From the NCBI RefSeq assembly GCF_900100335.1, contig NZ_FNFE01000008.1:144818-208817 (forward strand): a stretch of 64,000 nucleotides of DNA, written 5' to 3'. Positions within the stretch are counted from its first letter, which is position 1, and every line of letters starts with the position of its first letter. Made by a program: the position numbers and the translations under genes. The notes under the pieces were generated by a model. It was not told the DNA's origin and ran no database searches. It was given only the letters and a program-made list of their open reading frames with translations. Below, piece after piece: positions 48,436 through 58,186 of the stretch. This stretch comes from Natronorubrum texcoconense. GTDB lineage: Archaea > Halobacteriota > Halobacteria > Halobacteriales > Natrialbaceae.

Positions 48436-48902
48436 CCGACTCGAGGTACGTCGTCCCCACGGGCCGGGGCTACCTCGGCACGCACGCCGTCAGCACCGGC
48501 CGGACGGTCACGCTCTCGACCGCCGTGCTCGGCGACCGGGACTGGACCGACCGGGCTCGAGTCCACGCCATCGCCCACGCGGACGGCGTCGCACTCGTCC
48601 CCGCGGCCGAGTCGACGGAGCCGATCGCCGCCTACGTGCTGTGCACCCGCCACGACGCGGCTCGGATCGCCGTCGGATCGGCTGCCGTGGCCGAACTCGG
48701 GCTCGAGCCCGGCGATTCGGTCCGCGTCTACGATCTCGCGGTGATCGACGACCGCCCCGGCCTGTTGCTCGTCGACGCGGCGGACGATCCGTGTCTCGAG
48801 GCCGACGGCGACGCAGGAGTCGACGATGAACGCGACGCGGAGGCCGACGGTGAACGCGACGCGGAGGCCGACGGTGAACGCGACGCGGGGGCCGAGCCGT
48901 GA
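48432..48902 (+). CDS. AbrB-like two-repeat protein, cluster gene 2
   Basis: 156 aa. Two similar beta-rich halves: GRTVTLSTAVLGDRDWTDRA then HADGVALVPAAES, and ARIAVGSAAVAELGLEPGDS then VRVYDLAVIDD. The second half strongly suggests the SpoVT/AbrB pattern (rIxIPxxxxexLGLxPGDxV). The C-terminus is acidic with a DNA-level 24-bp repeat giving DAEADGER twice. Starts inside the stop of the preceding gene and overlaps the next by four bases. A DNA-binding role is inferred. Confidence 0.65.
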   Translation: MTDSRYVVPTGRGYLGTHAVSTGRTVTLSTAVLGDRDWTDRARVHAIAHADGVALVPAAESTEPIAAYVLCTRHDAARIAVGSAAVAELGLEPGDSVRVYDLAVIDDRPGLLLVDAADDPCLEADGDAGVDDERDAEADGERDAEADGERDAGAEP

Positions 48903-49279
48903 GCGATGATTCCGACGATTCCGAGCCGTTCCGTCACGCTGACTCCCCGCCCGTCCCCGAGACGATGACCACCGAGTGGTTCATCGATCACCTCGAGGAA
49001 CTCGACGCGCACGTCGCGCGGCTTCTCGATTCCATCCCCGACACGGAGGCGTTCGACGACGAGACGCGCGCCCGGACCAGGCGTCGGCTGCGGGAGATCC
49101 GCGCCCAAATCAACCCACTGCTGGTCGTGCTCCACTCTCGCGTCGATACTGACGACGGTCACTCCCGCGCGACCACCAACGACAGTCACTCCTGCGCGGC
49201 CACCGACGAACGCCGCCCGCACACTGATTCCGACGACCGAGGCTCTCATACCGAGTCCGACGATCCGCCGCCCGAGTGA
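48899..49279 (+). CDS. Small helical acidic protein, cluster gene 3
   Basis: 126 aa from a GTG that overlaps the previous stop (GTGA). The core (~20-80) is helical: TTEWFIDHLEELDAHVARLL, DDETRARTRRRLREIRAQIN, PLLVVLHSRVD. The last 45 residues are low-complexity His/Asp/Thr-rich. No family recognised. Like its neighbours it ends in a GTGA overlap with the next gene. Confidence 0.65.
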   Translation: MSDDSDDSEPFRHADSPPVPETMTTEWFIDHLEELDAHVARLLDSIPDTEAFDDETRARTRRRLREIRAQINPLLVVLHSRVDTDDGHSRATTNDSHSCAATDERRPHTDSDDRGSHTESDDPPPE

Positions 49280-50391
49280 CGACTCGGACACCTCCCGACG
49301 CCCCCGCATCGTCGTGCAACCACCCACACCATTCGACACCGATGCCATCACCGACAGCAGCCGAGACCGACGAACCGACACCCAACCAGCCCGCACAGTC
49401 CGACCGACGCGACGAGTTCGACCACCTCCGCGAGCGTCTCGAGACCCTCGAGACCCGCCTCGAGCGCAAGGACGACCGGATCGAGGACCTCGAGCGGGAC
49501 CGCGACCGACTCGAAGGGATCGTCGACCAGCTCGACCATCGGGTCGCGGAGCTCGAAGCCGAAACCGAACGACTCGAGGCCGATACCGAGCAACTCGAGC
49601 GCGACACCGATCGCCTGGATTCCGAAACCGATCGACTCGAGACCGAAACGACGCGCCTCGATAGCGTCACCGACGCGGCGCTGAACAAGGCCGGCGCGAA
49701 CAAGGAGCGGATCGCGGAACTGCAGTCCCGCGAACTCGAGAAAGGGGCCCACCTCCGGACCGAACATGTCGACGAGCACGCCGTCACCGTCCCGGAGGGC
49801 CGCCTCGAGCGAATCGAGAAGGACGACGGTGCGGCCTACTACCGACTGCCAGAGCACGCCGACCCGCTCGAGCGCGGCGGCGACGTCTCGCTCGCCTACG
49901 GCGACCTGCTCCCGATCCAGCAACTCGCCCGGATGGACGACCAGCGCCGCCGAAGTGCGGCGAACGCCCTGCCCACCAGATTGGCCGCGAAACTCTGGCA
50001 GGCCCGAACCGACCCGAGCGTCGGCGACGATCCGTGGGAACGCGGCTGTAAGGACGTCGTCGAGTTCGTCACCGCGAGCGATCTGAAACACTGGATCCGC
50101 CGCACCGAACCCGGCATCAGCGAGAGCTACGCGAAGAAATTGGTCTCGCGAACGATCGATTCCCTCCTGGATCTCTCGAAGAACCGGCTCGCGGTCCGCC
50201 GAAAGACCGAACGCAAGAACGGCCTCGAGTACACCGAACGACGGGTGATCCTCCCGGCGGACGCCTCGATCCCTGGTGAGGCGGGACGTGACGAGGCGAC
50301 CGACTCGACCCACCAGACCGAGTCGACGAGCCAAACCGAGAACGAGACGCCCGACTCGAGCGACCCGGAGACAGCTGACGTCCACGGGTAG
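49276..50391 (+). CDS. Coiled-coil protein of haloarchaeal mobile-element type, cluster gene 4
   Basis: 371 aa from the overlapping GTG; an ATG at 49342 is a good alternative. Residues ~45-150 are a long coiled coil of heptads (FDHLRERLETLETRLERKDD, LEAETERLEADTEQLERDTD). After ~170 comes a compact domain with YYRLPEHADPLERGGDVSLA, QARTDPSVGDDPWERGCKDV and KHWIRRTEPGISESYAKKLV, then a basic region KNRLAVRRKTERKNGLEYTE. I recall similar proteins from haloarchaeal plasmids and proviruses, where their function is unknown. Its size and DNA-contact-like basic end suggest replication, partition or DNA packaging; not provable here. Confidence 0.75.
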   Translation: MTTRTPPDAPASSCNHPHHSTPMPSPTAAETDEPTPNQPAQSDRRDEFDHLRERLETLETRLERKDDRIEDLERDRDRLEGIVDQLDHRVAELEAETERLEADTEQLERDTDRLDSETDRLETETTRLDSVTDAALNKAGANKERIAELQSRELEKGAHLRTEHVDEHAVTVPEGRLERIEKDDGAAYYRLPEHADPLERGGDVSLAYGDLLPIQQLARMDDQRRRSAANALPTRLAAKLWQARTDPSVGDDPWERGCKDVVEFVTASDLKHWIRRTEPGISESYAKKLVSRTIDSLLDLSKNRLAVRRKTERKNGLEYTERRVILPADASIPGEAGRDEATDSTHQTESTSQTENETPDSSDPETADVHG

Positions 50392-50668
50392 ACCCGTCCA
50401 CGGGGCCGGAACCGGCCCTCGAGACCCACCATCCACGCTCCACTGCAGCTACGCGCGGCTGCTCGCATCACGGCGGTAGCCGCGGGTCCACCGCTCGAGC
50501 GGTCCTCGGCGGTCACGTCGGAGACGCCGACCCGATGCCGTCCGGAGACAACAGCTGTCCACGGAGCCGCTCGAGCAGTGAGTAGTCGGATGCAGTTCCG
50601 ATCCCGCTTACCACTGTCTTGCGATCCCCTACCGCAGTTATTTCCGCCTGGCGAGCGTCCCGTCAGCT

Positions 50669-50857
50669 ATGTATCGTGCAATCCTCCCCGAAGGGCAGAT
50701 CGACTGCGATCGATACGAACACACCGACAACGGCATCGAACTCTACGACGAGGACGACGCGTTCATCGCGTTCGTGCCGTACGCGAACCTCCACGCGGTG
50801 GCGGATCAAGACCTCTATACGAACAGGAGAGGGGATGAAGAGCGGTCGATCATGTAA
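50669..50857 (+). CDS. Small acidic conserved protein, paralogue of the one at 2.7 kb
   Basis: 62 aa. MYRAILPEGQIDCDRYEHTD, GIELYDEDDAFIAFVPYANL then HAVADQDLYTN. It aligns with the 70-aa protein at 2716-2928 through the GI-L-D/E core and the VP-Y/H-N/E-L/I turn. Unknown function. It converges on tfb with 23 bp between the stops. Confidence 0.75.
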   Translation: MYRAILPEGQIDCDRYEHTDNGIELYDEDDAFIAFVPYANLHAVADQDLYTNRRGDEERSIM

Positions 50858-50880
50858 CTAGCCGTCTCGATAGCACGCAG

Positions 50881-51831
50881 TTAGGCCGGCTGCTGATCGA
50901 TCGCCTCGAGCTGTTCTCGGTACCGATTCCGAACCGTCACCACGGTCGTCTGTGCGGTGTCGGCGACGGCTCGCTGCGGGATCGTCTCGTCGCAGAGCAG
51001 GCCGGCCGCGTAGATCGCCGCCGCGGCGAACCCGGTCGGGGACTTCCCGGAGTGCAGTCCCTGCTCGGTCGTCGTGTCGATGATCTCGACGGCCTTCGTC
51101 TCGACGTCCTTCCCGACGTCGAGTTCGGAGCAAAAGCGAGGGACGAACTGACGCGGGTTCGTGGGCTCGAGGTTGATATCGAGCTCGTCCGCGATGTACC
51201 GATAGGTCCGACCAATCTCTCGTTGATCGACGCGTGAAACCGAGGTTACCTCCTCGAGGCTGCGCGGAATATCCTCCTTCCGACACGCCGTGTAGAGGGC
51301 GCTGGTCGCGACGCCTTCGATCGAACGGCCGCGGATGAGATCCTGATCGAGCGCCTGTCGGTAGATGACGCTCGCGGTCTCCTTGACGGGTCGCGGAACG
51401 CCGAGCGCGCTGACCATGCGGTCGATCTCCGAGAGCGCGTACTTGAGGTTGCGTTCGCCGGCGTTTTTCGTCCTGATTCGCTCCTGCCAGACGCGGAGTC
51501 GATGGAGTTGGCCGTGCTTGTCGGCCGACATCGAGTGTCCGTTCGCGTCCTTGTTGCGCCAGTCGATCGTCGTCGTCAGCCCGCGGTCGTGCATCGACTG
51601 GGTCAGCGGCGCGCCGACGCGGGAGAGTTCGTCGTGTTCCTGAGCGTTGAACGCCCGCCACTCGGGACCGTAGTCGATCGGATCTTCGGTGAGGACGAGA
51701 CCACACTCTTCACAGACTCGTTCGCCGCGGTCCGGGTCGTGGATGATCGTATCGGTTTCGCAGTCAGGACACAGCCCGGGCTCCGTTTTCGTTGATTCTG
51801 TCTCCGTGTGATCGATAATGGACCGCGTCAT
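50881..51831 (-). CDS. tfb: Transcription initiation factor IIB
   Basis: 316 aa from the ATG at 51831. The zinc ribbon has CPDC (Cys 21, 24) and CEEC (Cys 40, 43); the B-finger/linker includes DYGPEWRAFNAQEHDELSRV then GAPLTQSMHDRGLTTTIDWR. Two cyclin repeats follow (LSEIDRMVSALGVPRPVKET and VPRFCSELDVGKDVETKAVE), with the BRE-contacting end TIPQRAVADTAQTTVVTVRN. Recruits RNA polymerase after TBP. Haloarchaea have several TFBs; this full-length one is not tied to any neighbour. Confidence 0.95.
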   Translation of the reverse strand: MTRSIIDHTETESTKTEPGLCPDCETDTIIHDPDRGERVCEECGLVLTEDPIDYGPEWRAFNAQEHDELSRVGAPLTQSMHDRGLTTTIDWRNKDANGHSMSADKHGQLHRLRVWQERIRTKNAGERNLKYALSEIDRMVSALGVPRPVKETASVIYRQALDQDLIRGRSIEGVATSALYTACRKEDIPRSLEEVTSVSRVDQREIGRTYRYIADELDINLEPTNPRQFVPRFCSELDVGKDVETKAVEIIDTTTEQGLHSGKSPTGFAAAAIYAAGLLCDETIPQRAVADTAQTTVVTVRNRYREQLEAIDQQPA

Positions 51832-52642
51832 CAGTAGCGGAAAGAGCCGTGCCGGCACTGTAAGGGGTTCACATGGTTTCGCGAGAAACGCCGACTTACC
51901 GCTTCGATCGCCGACTGACGACGAATATTCGCCCAGCCGTCACTGTACGGGGGTTTCCGAGAGCTGCGAGTGACTATCACGCGGTGGGAGTCGCGTCGAG
52001 CGGAGCAGTATCAACACGATATCGCCGTCTCCGATCGAGTCGGTCTACGAACCGTGTCGGATATCTGTCTCATCAGTCAGTTACTGGCAACCAGCAGCCG
52101 GAACCGGTTTCGTTCTTCTGTGTGCAGTGTGGACACGAGACGGGAAATACGCCAATTGGTCCGACGGAGAGCCGTCGTAAATCACGCGTTCACTGCGTAA
52201 ATTCGAGTTTCCCGTGCGAACTGTCGCTCGACTTTATGTCGCTACGAGCAAACGTTCCGAACCAGTGTCGTGTCGCACCTTTGCCCCTCGACCCGGAGAC
52301 GCGTTTCGTTGCCCTCGACGCTTTCGCACGTACGCGAAAGATACTCGACCACAATCGATCGATACCGTTCGTACCGATCCGCCGCCTGGATCGATCGCCG
52401 AGGTCTCGATTCGATGCGGTGTTGGCAACCCCGGGAAGCCTCTCCGTACCCGCTTTGCAGCCGGTGCGAAACGTGGCCGTCCTTAAGAGTGTCAGTATTG
52501 GTGTACAACTTGGTGTGTCAATCGTGATTGCGATTTGCCGATCAAACAGACAGCGGAACCCGTCGACCCGACAGTATGGTAGACGTTTCTCCTCCAACGG
52601 ATGGGGCTGGACCGGCCGTTCAGTGCCTGGAGGTCGAGACTA
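51832..52642. other. Long gene-free stretch
   Basis: 811 bp without a convincing gene on either strand; long open frames exist (e.g. from 51873 plus) but have Arg/Ser-rich, motif-free translations typical of GC-rich non-coding DNA. Possibly a decayed gene. The tfb promoter should lie just right of 51831; TCAGTAGCGG there shows no strong TATA. Confidence 0.45.
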
Positions 52643-53239
52643 ATGTCGTCGATCGATACCTCGCTTCCGGACGAGATTGCGTCGGTCGCCGACTCAGACG
52701 AGGAGCAACGGCTCTCGAAAGACGTTATTTTCGAGCTCCTGAAAAACCGCCGGCGTCGAGAAGTCCTCGCGTACTTGCTCGAATCCGACGAAACGGTCAC
52801 GCTCGGTGAACTCGCCGAGCAGATCGCCGCCTGGGAGAACGACACGGAGGTCAACGCACTCAGTTCGGACCAGCGTAAGCGAGTATACGTTGCCCTTTAC
52901 CAGACGCATCTTCCGAAGATGGACGATGCCGGGATCGTCGAGTACGATCAGGACCGCGGTCTGATCTCGCTCGCGGACAACGCCGATCTGTTGATGATGT
53001 ATCTCGATACGGATACGCATCGACAGGATCGATGGGACCGATGGTACGCGACGCTCAGCGTCGTGGGTGCGGCACTCGTTACCGGTGCCTTCCTCGGTGT
53101 CCCGCCGCTATCGTCGATTCCGACGCTCGGACTCGCCGGCGTCGTCGTCGTCGCGTTCTTCCTCCTCTCGGTCGCCCACGTCGTGACCAACCGACAGCTA
53201 GAGCGCAACGTCGACGGCAAACTCTCGCGAATCGAGTAA
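52643..53239 (+). CDS. Winged-helix (DUF7344-like) protein with C-terminal membrane anchor
   Basis: 198 aa from the ATG at 52643. Residues 20-115 match haloarchaeal DUF7344-type winged helices: LSKDVIFELLKNRRRREVLA, VTLGELAEQIAAWENDTEVN, QRKRVYVALYQTHLPKMDDA then GIVEYDQDRGLISLA. Two membrane helices follow (ATLSVVGAALVTGAFLGVPP and LGLAGVVVVAFFLLSVAHVV). Membrane-bound regulators of this form probably sense membrane or surface state. ATG chosen because the DUF7344 domain begins just after it. Confidence 0.85.
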   Translation: MSSIDTSLPDEIASVADSDEEQRLSKDVIFELLKNRRRREVLAYLLESDETVTLGELAEQIAAWENDTEVNALSSDQRKRVYVALYQTHLPKMDDAGIVEYDQDRGLISLADNADLLMMYLDTDTHRQDRWDRWYATLSVVGAALVTGAFLGVPPLSSIPTLGLAGVVVVAFFLLSVAHVVTNRQLERNVDGKLSRIE

Positions 53240-53761
53240 CTGTACTGTCGGATTTGTGCCGACGTTTTCGGGATACTAACCGTCCCTCCGGCGACAGCCA
53301 CATCGACGGCTGGCAACGTTCGTGCGGTGTGGCTCTTCTCCGCGCGTTCACTGCGCTCGCGTACGTCTACTGCTCCCACACGCACACGTCTCCCGCACGT
53401 CTGGTCTTCCACCGCCCGTTCTCCGGGCTCCGCTCGTCCGTTGTCTCGAGTCGGTCGACTCGAGGGAGCTGGCCCGTTGGGACTCTCACGATCGGTGGGA
53501 CCGTCGGCGAACCTCCTGTCGAACACGCTCTTCTCCCTACCGTCTGTCGGGAGAAAACACCGTTAGCGTCGGCTTCCGGCAGCGGTCGTCTCGGCGACGG
53601 ATTCCCTTTTCGGCGGCGGTTCTCTCGCCCGTAAGCACGTCTTTCGATCGGTCCGTTTACCGAGTCAAACGGACCGGTTGCTCGGCGTCAATCCGTGGAT
53701 TCGAGCGCTACTGATCATAAACCGTAACATTACAATATACGTGTCTTTCCTCGATGCGTTC
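53240..53761. other. Gene-free stretch before the glycan locus
   Basis: 522 bp. It contains the perfect inverted repeat CTCGAGTC (53445-53452) / GACTCGAG (53457-53464) with a 4-nt spacer, but no T-run follows. From about 53700 the DNA turns AT-rich (AATATACG near 53732 is a TATA candidate about 30 nt before the ATG at 53762). Confidence 0.5.
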
Positions 53762-55591
53762 ATGGTCGGTATCTCCGCTCGCACGCGACAGTCGACGGCT
53801 GACGAATCGTTTTCCGACTCGCTCGAACCGCTGTGTCACGACGAACGGTACCGCGCCGAGACGCTTCTCGAAACGGATGCGTACACCGCCGGAACGACGA
53901 CGTATCCCGAGTATCCGACGCAGGTAGTCGAAACCGAAGCGCTGTGGGTGTACCTCGAAGGACGCATTTACGATAGCGAGAGCCAGTCGCTGAGATCGGA
54001 GCTGCTCGAGGTCGGTGAACGCGTGCTGGCGGACGACGGCTCGAGCGAGTATCTCCGCAACTGGGTACGCGAGACCGACGGGGAGTTCCTGCTCGTCGCC
54101 TACGACAAACGGAGCGAGCGAATCGGTCTCTGCAACGACCTGCTCGGACGGCTTCCGGTCTACTACTACCACGACGACGACGCGCTCCTCTTCTCTCGAG
54201 AACTTCGCTACATCATCGAGGCGCTCGACGATACCGAGTTCGACCCCGTCGGTGTCGCACAGTCTCTCCTCTTCGGGTATTCGCTCGGCGAGCGGACGCT
54301 CATGCGACGAGTGACCCGGCTGCGACCGGGAACCCATCTCACGTTCGATCCGGACGAGGGCGTGGTTACGCGGACTGCGCTGCACCGGCTCGATTTCGAA
54401 CAGCAGACGGCTGCTGATCGGAGTCGGACCCGTAACGCGGCCGAACTCGCGGACCGATTCGAGACGGCGTGTGAGAACAGATCCGGATACGGAGACGGCG
54501 ACATAATCTCGCTGAGCGGCGGACTCGATTCCCGATCCGTTCTGGCAGGGTATCACGCGACGGAGACGCCCGCGACCGCGGCGACGATGGATTCGGAGAC
54601 GTACGTCGCCGACTCGGACGTCGAGATCGCCGAAAAACTCGCCCGCACGTTCGATATCGAGTGGAATCGCTATCAGATCGAGCCGCCGAAAGGCGGAGAT
54701 CTGGACATGCTCATCAAGTCGAAGACCGGTCAGATCGGGCTTCTCACGTCGTTCATTCTCGATTTCTTCCGCAAGCTGCGTTCGGACCACGGCGCGGGAA
54801 TCACGTACGTGACCGGCGACGGCGGGGATAAGGCGCTCCCCGATCTGACGCCCACGCGCCCGCTCGCGACCGAGTCCCAACTCGTCGAGTACGTCATTGA
54901 GGAGAACTCCTTTCTGGATCTCGAGGAGGTCGCGCGGCTGACGGGCGTCTCGGCCGAGGAGATCCGACGGAGCGTCCGCGACCGAATCCGGACGTACCCA
55001 GAGCAAGACTTCGCGTCGCAGTACGTCCACTTCCTCGTCTACGAACGCGGCGTGAACTTCCTGTTCGAGGGCGAGGACCGCAACCGGCTCTTCTTCTGGA
55101 GTACGTCCCCGTTCTACTCGCTCGACTTTTTCCGCTACGCGATGAGCTGTCCGGCCGATCAGAAGGCGCGATACGGCCTCTATCGCGAGTTCCTCGAGCA
55201 GCTCTCGCCGGCGGCGGCGGAGCACGTCCATCCCGACTACCGGGCTCCCGTCGCATCGACTCGCCACGCGGTCGCGGCCCACGTCGACGACCTGCTGTCC
55301 CGGTATCCGCGGCTATTCGAGACGGTGTTGCCGATTATCCGGTCGGTCAACGGGCTCGAGAAGGGATCGACCGTCGACCCCGATACGATCGGCTGCATCC
55401 GAAATCAGGTCGAGCAGTGTAACGCGGTCGACGACGTCCTCTCGGCCGACGACGTGCAGGCGTTCCTCGATGCCGCCGCCGAACACGAGCGGACGTCGAT
55501 CTACAGGGTCTTCGCGATCACGTCCGTCGTCGACGATATTCACTCCTCGCGGAGCGTCCTCGAGTCACACCAGGAGACGACCTTCGGCTAG
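53762..55591 (+). CDS. Asparagine-synthase-like amidotransferase
   Basis: 609 aa from the ATG at 53762. The N-terminal part resembles a class II glutaminase-type domain (LWVYLEGRIYDSESQSLRSE, GEFLLVAYDKRSERIGLCND, GRLPVYYYHDDD), but the Cys required as residue 2 is absent (MVG). The PP-loop ATP site is ISLSGGLDSRSVLAG, with Ser 252, and VTGDGGDKAL downstream. AsnB-like proteins lacking the N-terminal Cys act on ammonia or other amines and are common in surface-glycan loci. Likely modifies a glycan or precursor here. It heads the glycan locus. Confidence 0.85.
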   Translation: MVGISARTRQSTADESFSDSLEPLCHDERYRAETLLETDAYTAGTTTYPEYPTQVVETEALWVYLEGRIYDSESQSLRSELLEVGERVLADDGSSEYLRNWVRETDGEFLLVAYDKRSERIGLCNDLLGRLPVYYYHDDDALLFSRELRYIIEALDDTEFDPVGVAQSLLFGYSLGERTLMRRVTRLRPGTHLTFDPDEGVVTRTALHRLDFEQQTAADRSRTRNAAELADRFETACENRSGYGDGDIISLSGGLDSRSVLAGYHATETPATAATMDSETYVADSDVEIAEKLARTFDIEWNRYQIEPPKGGDLDMLIKSKTGQIGLLTSFILDFFRKLRSDHGAGITYVTGDGGDKALPDLTPTRPLATESQLVEYVIEENSFLDLEEVARLTGVSAEEIRRSVRDRIRTYPEQDFASQYVHFLVYERGVNFLFEGEDRNRLFFWSTSPFYSLDFFRYAMSCPADQKARYGLYREFLEQLSPAAAEHVHPDYRAPVASTRHAVAAHVDDLLSRYPRLFETVLPIIRSVNGLEKGSTVDPDTIGCIRNQVEQCNAVDDVLSADDVQAFLDAAAEHERTSIYRVFAITSVVDDIHSSRSVLESHQETTFG

Positions 55592-55822
55592 CGATTTTGG
55601 GTGTGAGACCCAGTTGGCGAAACGATCCTCCACGACGCGAGACCGCTGACCACTTCGTTCCAGGACGGTGGCGGCTCGGTATGTCCGTTGACCGATAGCG
55701 GTATCGCTGGTTCGAAGCAGATTCTACGCGACTCAATAAAAGAACTACCACTCTGTTAGCAAATTGAATGGAATTTCATACACTATTTAATGAAAATCAC
55801 GATTTCTTGTACATAATTGAGC

Positions 55823-55837
55823 GAGAAAGTTTATGGT
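55823..55837 (+). promoter_or_regulatory. Promoter of the first beta-helix gene
   Basis: GAGAAAGTTTATGGT centred ~31 nt before the ATG at 55862. The identical 15-mer occurs in the promoter of the paralogous gene on the opposite strand at 63372-63386, also ~30 nt before its ATG. Confidence 0.7.
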
Positions 55838-55861
55838 ACAATAGTATCGTTCTCCGGTCGC

Positions 55862-58186
55862 ATGGCACGCGATTATCCGGTACGGGATCCAGGTGATCCC
55901 GAGACGAGCGATAGCAATACTGAACAGTCGACCTGGTCCGAACGCGGCACGATCGATCGCCGGTCGTACCTCAAGTTGGCCAGTGCGACGGCGATTGCTG
56001 CAGGTGCCGCATCCGGCGTCGCCGGCGCATCGAGCGACGAGTACGAGACGATCACCGCGCGTGGACAGGTGATTCGTATCGGCTCCGGCGAGACCTGGGA
56101 GAACAAACTCATCGATCTCGGCAACGGAAACTCGATCAATATCGTCGCCCAGGGAACGGATTGGACGATCCGCAACATCGGCATCACGGGAACGTTCCAC
56201 CACAACACTCACGACTACCTCTTCTCGCTCGCCGACACGGGCGGGAACACGTCGACCCTCGAGAACGTCTACGCGGGCGAGGGGAACCCACGCGCCTCCT
56301 CCAACGAACGCGGCGGCGTCGTCTGGGTCGCCCCCGATCACAGCGGTCGGCTCGAGGTGACCAACGTCAACTTCTCGATCGCCGGCGCGCTCGGGATCTA
56401 CGGCAGCGCTCCCGGATCCAACTCCAACGGGCGCGGCGGAGAGATTCACCTCCGGAACTGTTACGGTAACGACTGTCATCACACCGCGTTCCGAATCCCG
56501 GACAACGGCTCGAGCGTGCGAAACTGCGTCAGCTACAAGAGCGGAAACCGGACCGCAAGCCGGAGCGCATGGGTATGGGAGGGCCGCTTCGGCGGGAGTG
56601 CGACGTTCGAAGACTGTCATTTCATCACGAACGGAAGGGGGGTCGGTCTCGCCACGAACGGGAACCCGAACCTCTCGCTTTCGAACCTTCGGACCGACGA
56701 CGGCAGCGGTGACGCCGGGAACCCACAGCACTTCGTCCCCGAGGGCTGTCCCGAGAGCGCCGAGGAAGCGGCTTCGGGGGGACGCTCCGACGACGGCGAC
56801 TCGACTCCGCCGGTCGAGGACCTTCCCGAGAACACGCTCACCGTCATCGGCGAGGGTGAACCGACGAGGTACTACTTCGAGACGACCGGCGAGATCACCG
56901 GGAACCCCGAACGCGGCGACCTGCAGGAGCACGACGAGATCGACGGCACCAGCGCCGTCGGCTGGGTGACGACGCCCGACCACGTCGACGGCTTCTGTTT
57001 CGACGGCGACCTCGTCGACGTCGGCTTTCACGAGGGTGCTGCGAGGATCGAAGTCAACGGCGACGTGATCGATCCCGACGACTACAGCGACGACGGCGAC
57101 GAGGAGGACGAAACCGGTCCCGACCACACGCTCACCGTCATCGGCGAGGGCGAACCGACGAGATACTACTTCGAGACGAGCGGCGATATCGAACCGAACC
57201 CCGAGCGCGGTGATCTGCAGGAGCACGACGAGATCGACGGCACCAGCGCCGTCGGTTGGGTGACGACACCCGAGAACGTCGATGGCTTCCAGTTCGAGGG
57301 AGAACTGCTCGAGGTCGGCTTCCACGAGGGTGCCGCGAGAGTCGAACTCGACGGCGAGGAGATCGACCCCGACGACTACTCCGGCGAGCCAGACCTCGAG
57401 AACCTGCTGCTCGTCGACGGCGTCGGCACGTCCGGCGGCACTCGCTACGAGTTCAGCGTCTCCGGCGAGGTCGAGAAATCAAACGAACGGAGCGCGACGA
57501 TCGACGACGAAGACGTGATCGATAGCGGGACGGTTACGGGAACCGTCGCCGGCTGGCGCGACGCCTTCCGTTTCAGCGGCGACCTCGAGAACCTCACCGT
57601 CGACGGTCCGGCACGGGTCTTCGTCAACGACGACCGAGTCGATCCGAGCGAGTACGGTGCGGAGAAACCGCACGTGCTGACGATCGTCGGCAACAGGTCG
57701 CCGGCGAGCTACGAGGTCAGCGTCGACGGCGCGATCGGTCGGATGCCGGGCGACGACTCCACGGAGTCGACGACCATCTCCGAGAGCACGCTCGAGGGAT
57801 CGATCGAACGCGGCGTCCAGCGCTTCCGGTTTTCCGGCGCAGTCAGCGATATCACGTTCATCGACGGCTCGGCGCACGTCTACGTCGACGAGGAACGCGT
57901 CGACCCTGCCGAGGTCGGCGACGCGGAACTGCTCCCGCACGCGGTCGTGATCGACGGGACGGATGCGGACGGCGAGACGACCTACTTCTTCGAGGTCGAC
58001 GGCGACGTGATCGCCTCGAACTACCGCGACGCGTCCGTCGACGAGGGTGACGCCATCGAGGGAACGTCCGTCACCGGGAGCGTCGACGATTCGCTCGACG
58101 CCTACTGGTTCGACGGCGAGATCGTCGACTTCCGGGTGACCGGCGACGCGACCGTGGACGTCGAGTACAACGTCCGAAGCCGCTAA
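55862..58186 (+). CDS. Tat-secreted beta-helix protein with five repeat modules
   Basis: 774 aa. Tat signal with RR at 33-34 (TIDRRSYLKLASATAIAAG). Residues ~55-290 form a parallel right-handed beta-helix: ITARGQVIRIGSGETWENKL, DWTIRNIGITGTFHHNTHDY, EIHLRNCYGNDCHHTAFRIP. After an acidic linker come five ~90-residue modules starting near residues 324, 420, 513, 602 and 690, each with Y-hydrophobic-F-E / hydrophobic-D-G-x-hydrophobic and ending VDPSEYG/IDPDDYS. The first two modules are nearly identical. The paralogue at 61566 has the same design with three modules. Similar folds bind or cleave polysaccharides; a role in the surface glycan is inferred from the glycosyltransferase and flippase between them. 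Confidence 0.85.
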   Translation: MARDYPVRDPGDPETSDSNTEQSTWSERGTIDRRSYLKLASATAIAAGAASGVAGASSDEYETITARGQVIRIGSGETWENKLIDLGNGNSINIVAQGTDWTIRNIGITGTFHHNTHDYLFSLADTGGNTSTLENVYAGEGNPRASSNERGGVVWVAPDHSGRLEVTNVNFSIAGALGIYGSAPGSNSNGRGGEIHLRNCYGNDCHHTAFRIPDNGSSVRNCVSYKSGNRTASRSAWVWEGRFGGSATFEDCHFITNGRGVGLATNGNPNLSLSNLRTDDGSGDAGNPQHFVPEGCPESAEEAASGGRSDDGDSTPPVEDLPENTLTVIGEGEPTRYYFETTGEITGNPERGDLQEHDEIDGTSAVGWVTTPDHVDGFCFDGDLVDVGFHEGAARIEVNGDVIDPDDYSDDGDEEDETGPDHTLTVIGEGEPTRYYFETSGDIEPNPERGDLQEHDEIDGTSAVGWVTTPENVDGFQFEGELLEVGFHEGAARVELDGEEIDPDDYSGEPDLENLLLVDGVGTSGGTRYEFSVSGEVEKSNERSATIDDEDVIDSGTVTGTVAGWRDAFRFSGDLENLTVDGPARVFVNDDRVDPSEYGAEKPHVLTIVGNRSPASYEVSVDGAIGRMPGDDSTESTTISESTLEGSIERGVQRFRFSGAVSDITFIDGSAHVYVDEERVDPAEVGDAELLPHAVVIDGTDADGETTYFFEVDGDVIASNYRDASVDEGDAIEGTSVTGSVDDSLDAYWFDGEIVDFRVTGDATVDVEYNVRSR

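Noticed and set aside
53445..53464. CTCGAGTC/GACTCGAG inverted repeat as an intrinsic terminator
   Set aside because: No T-run follows, and CTCGAG is very frequent in this genome, so an 8-bp match is weak evidence.
55787..57325. 512-codon open frame antisense to the first beta-helix gene
   Set aside because: Val/Asp-rich shadow translation with no family features.
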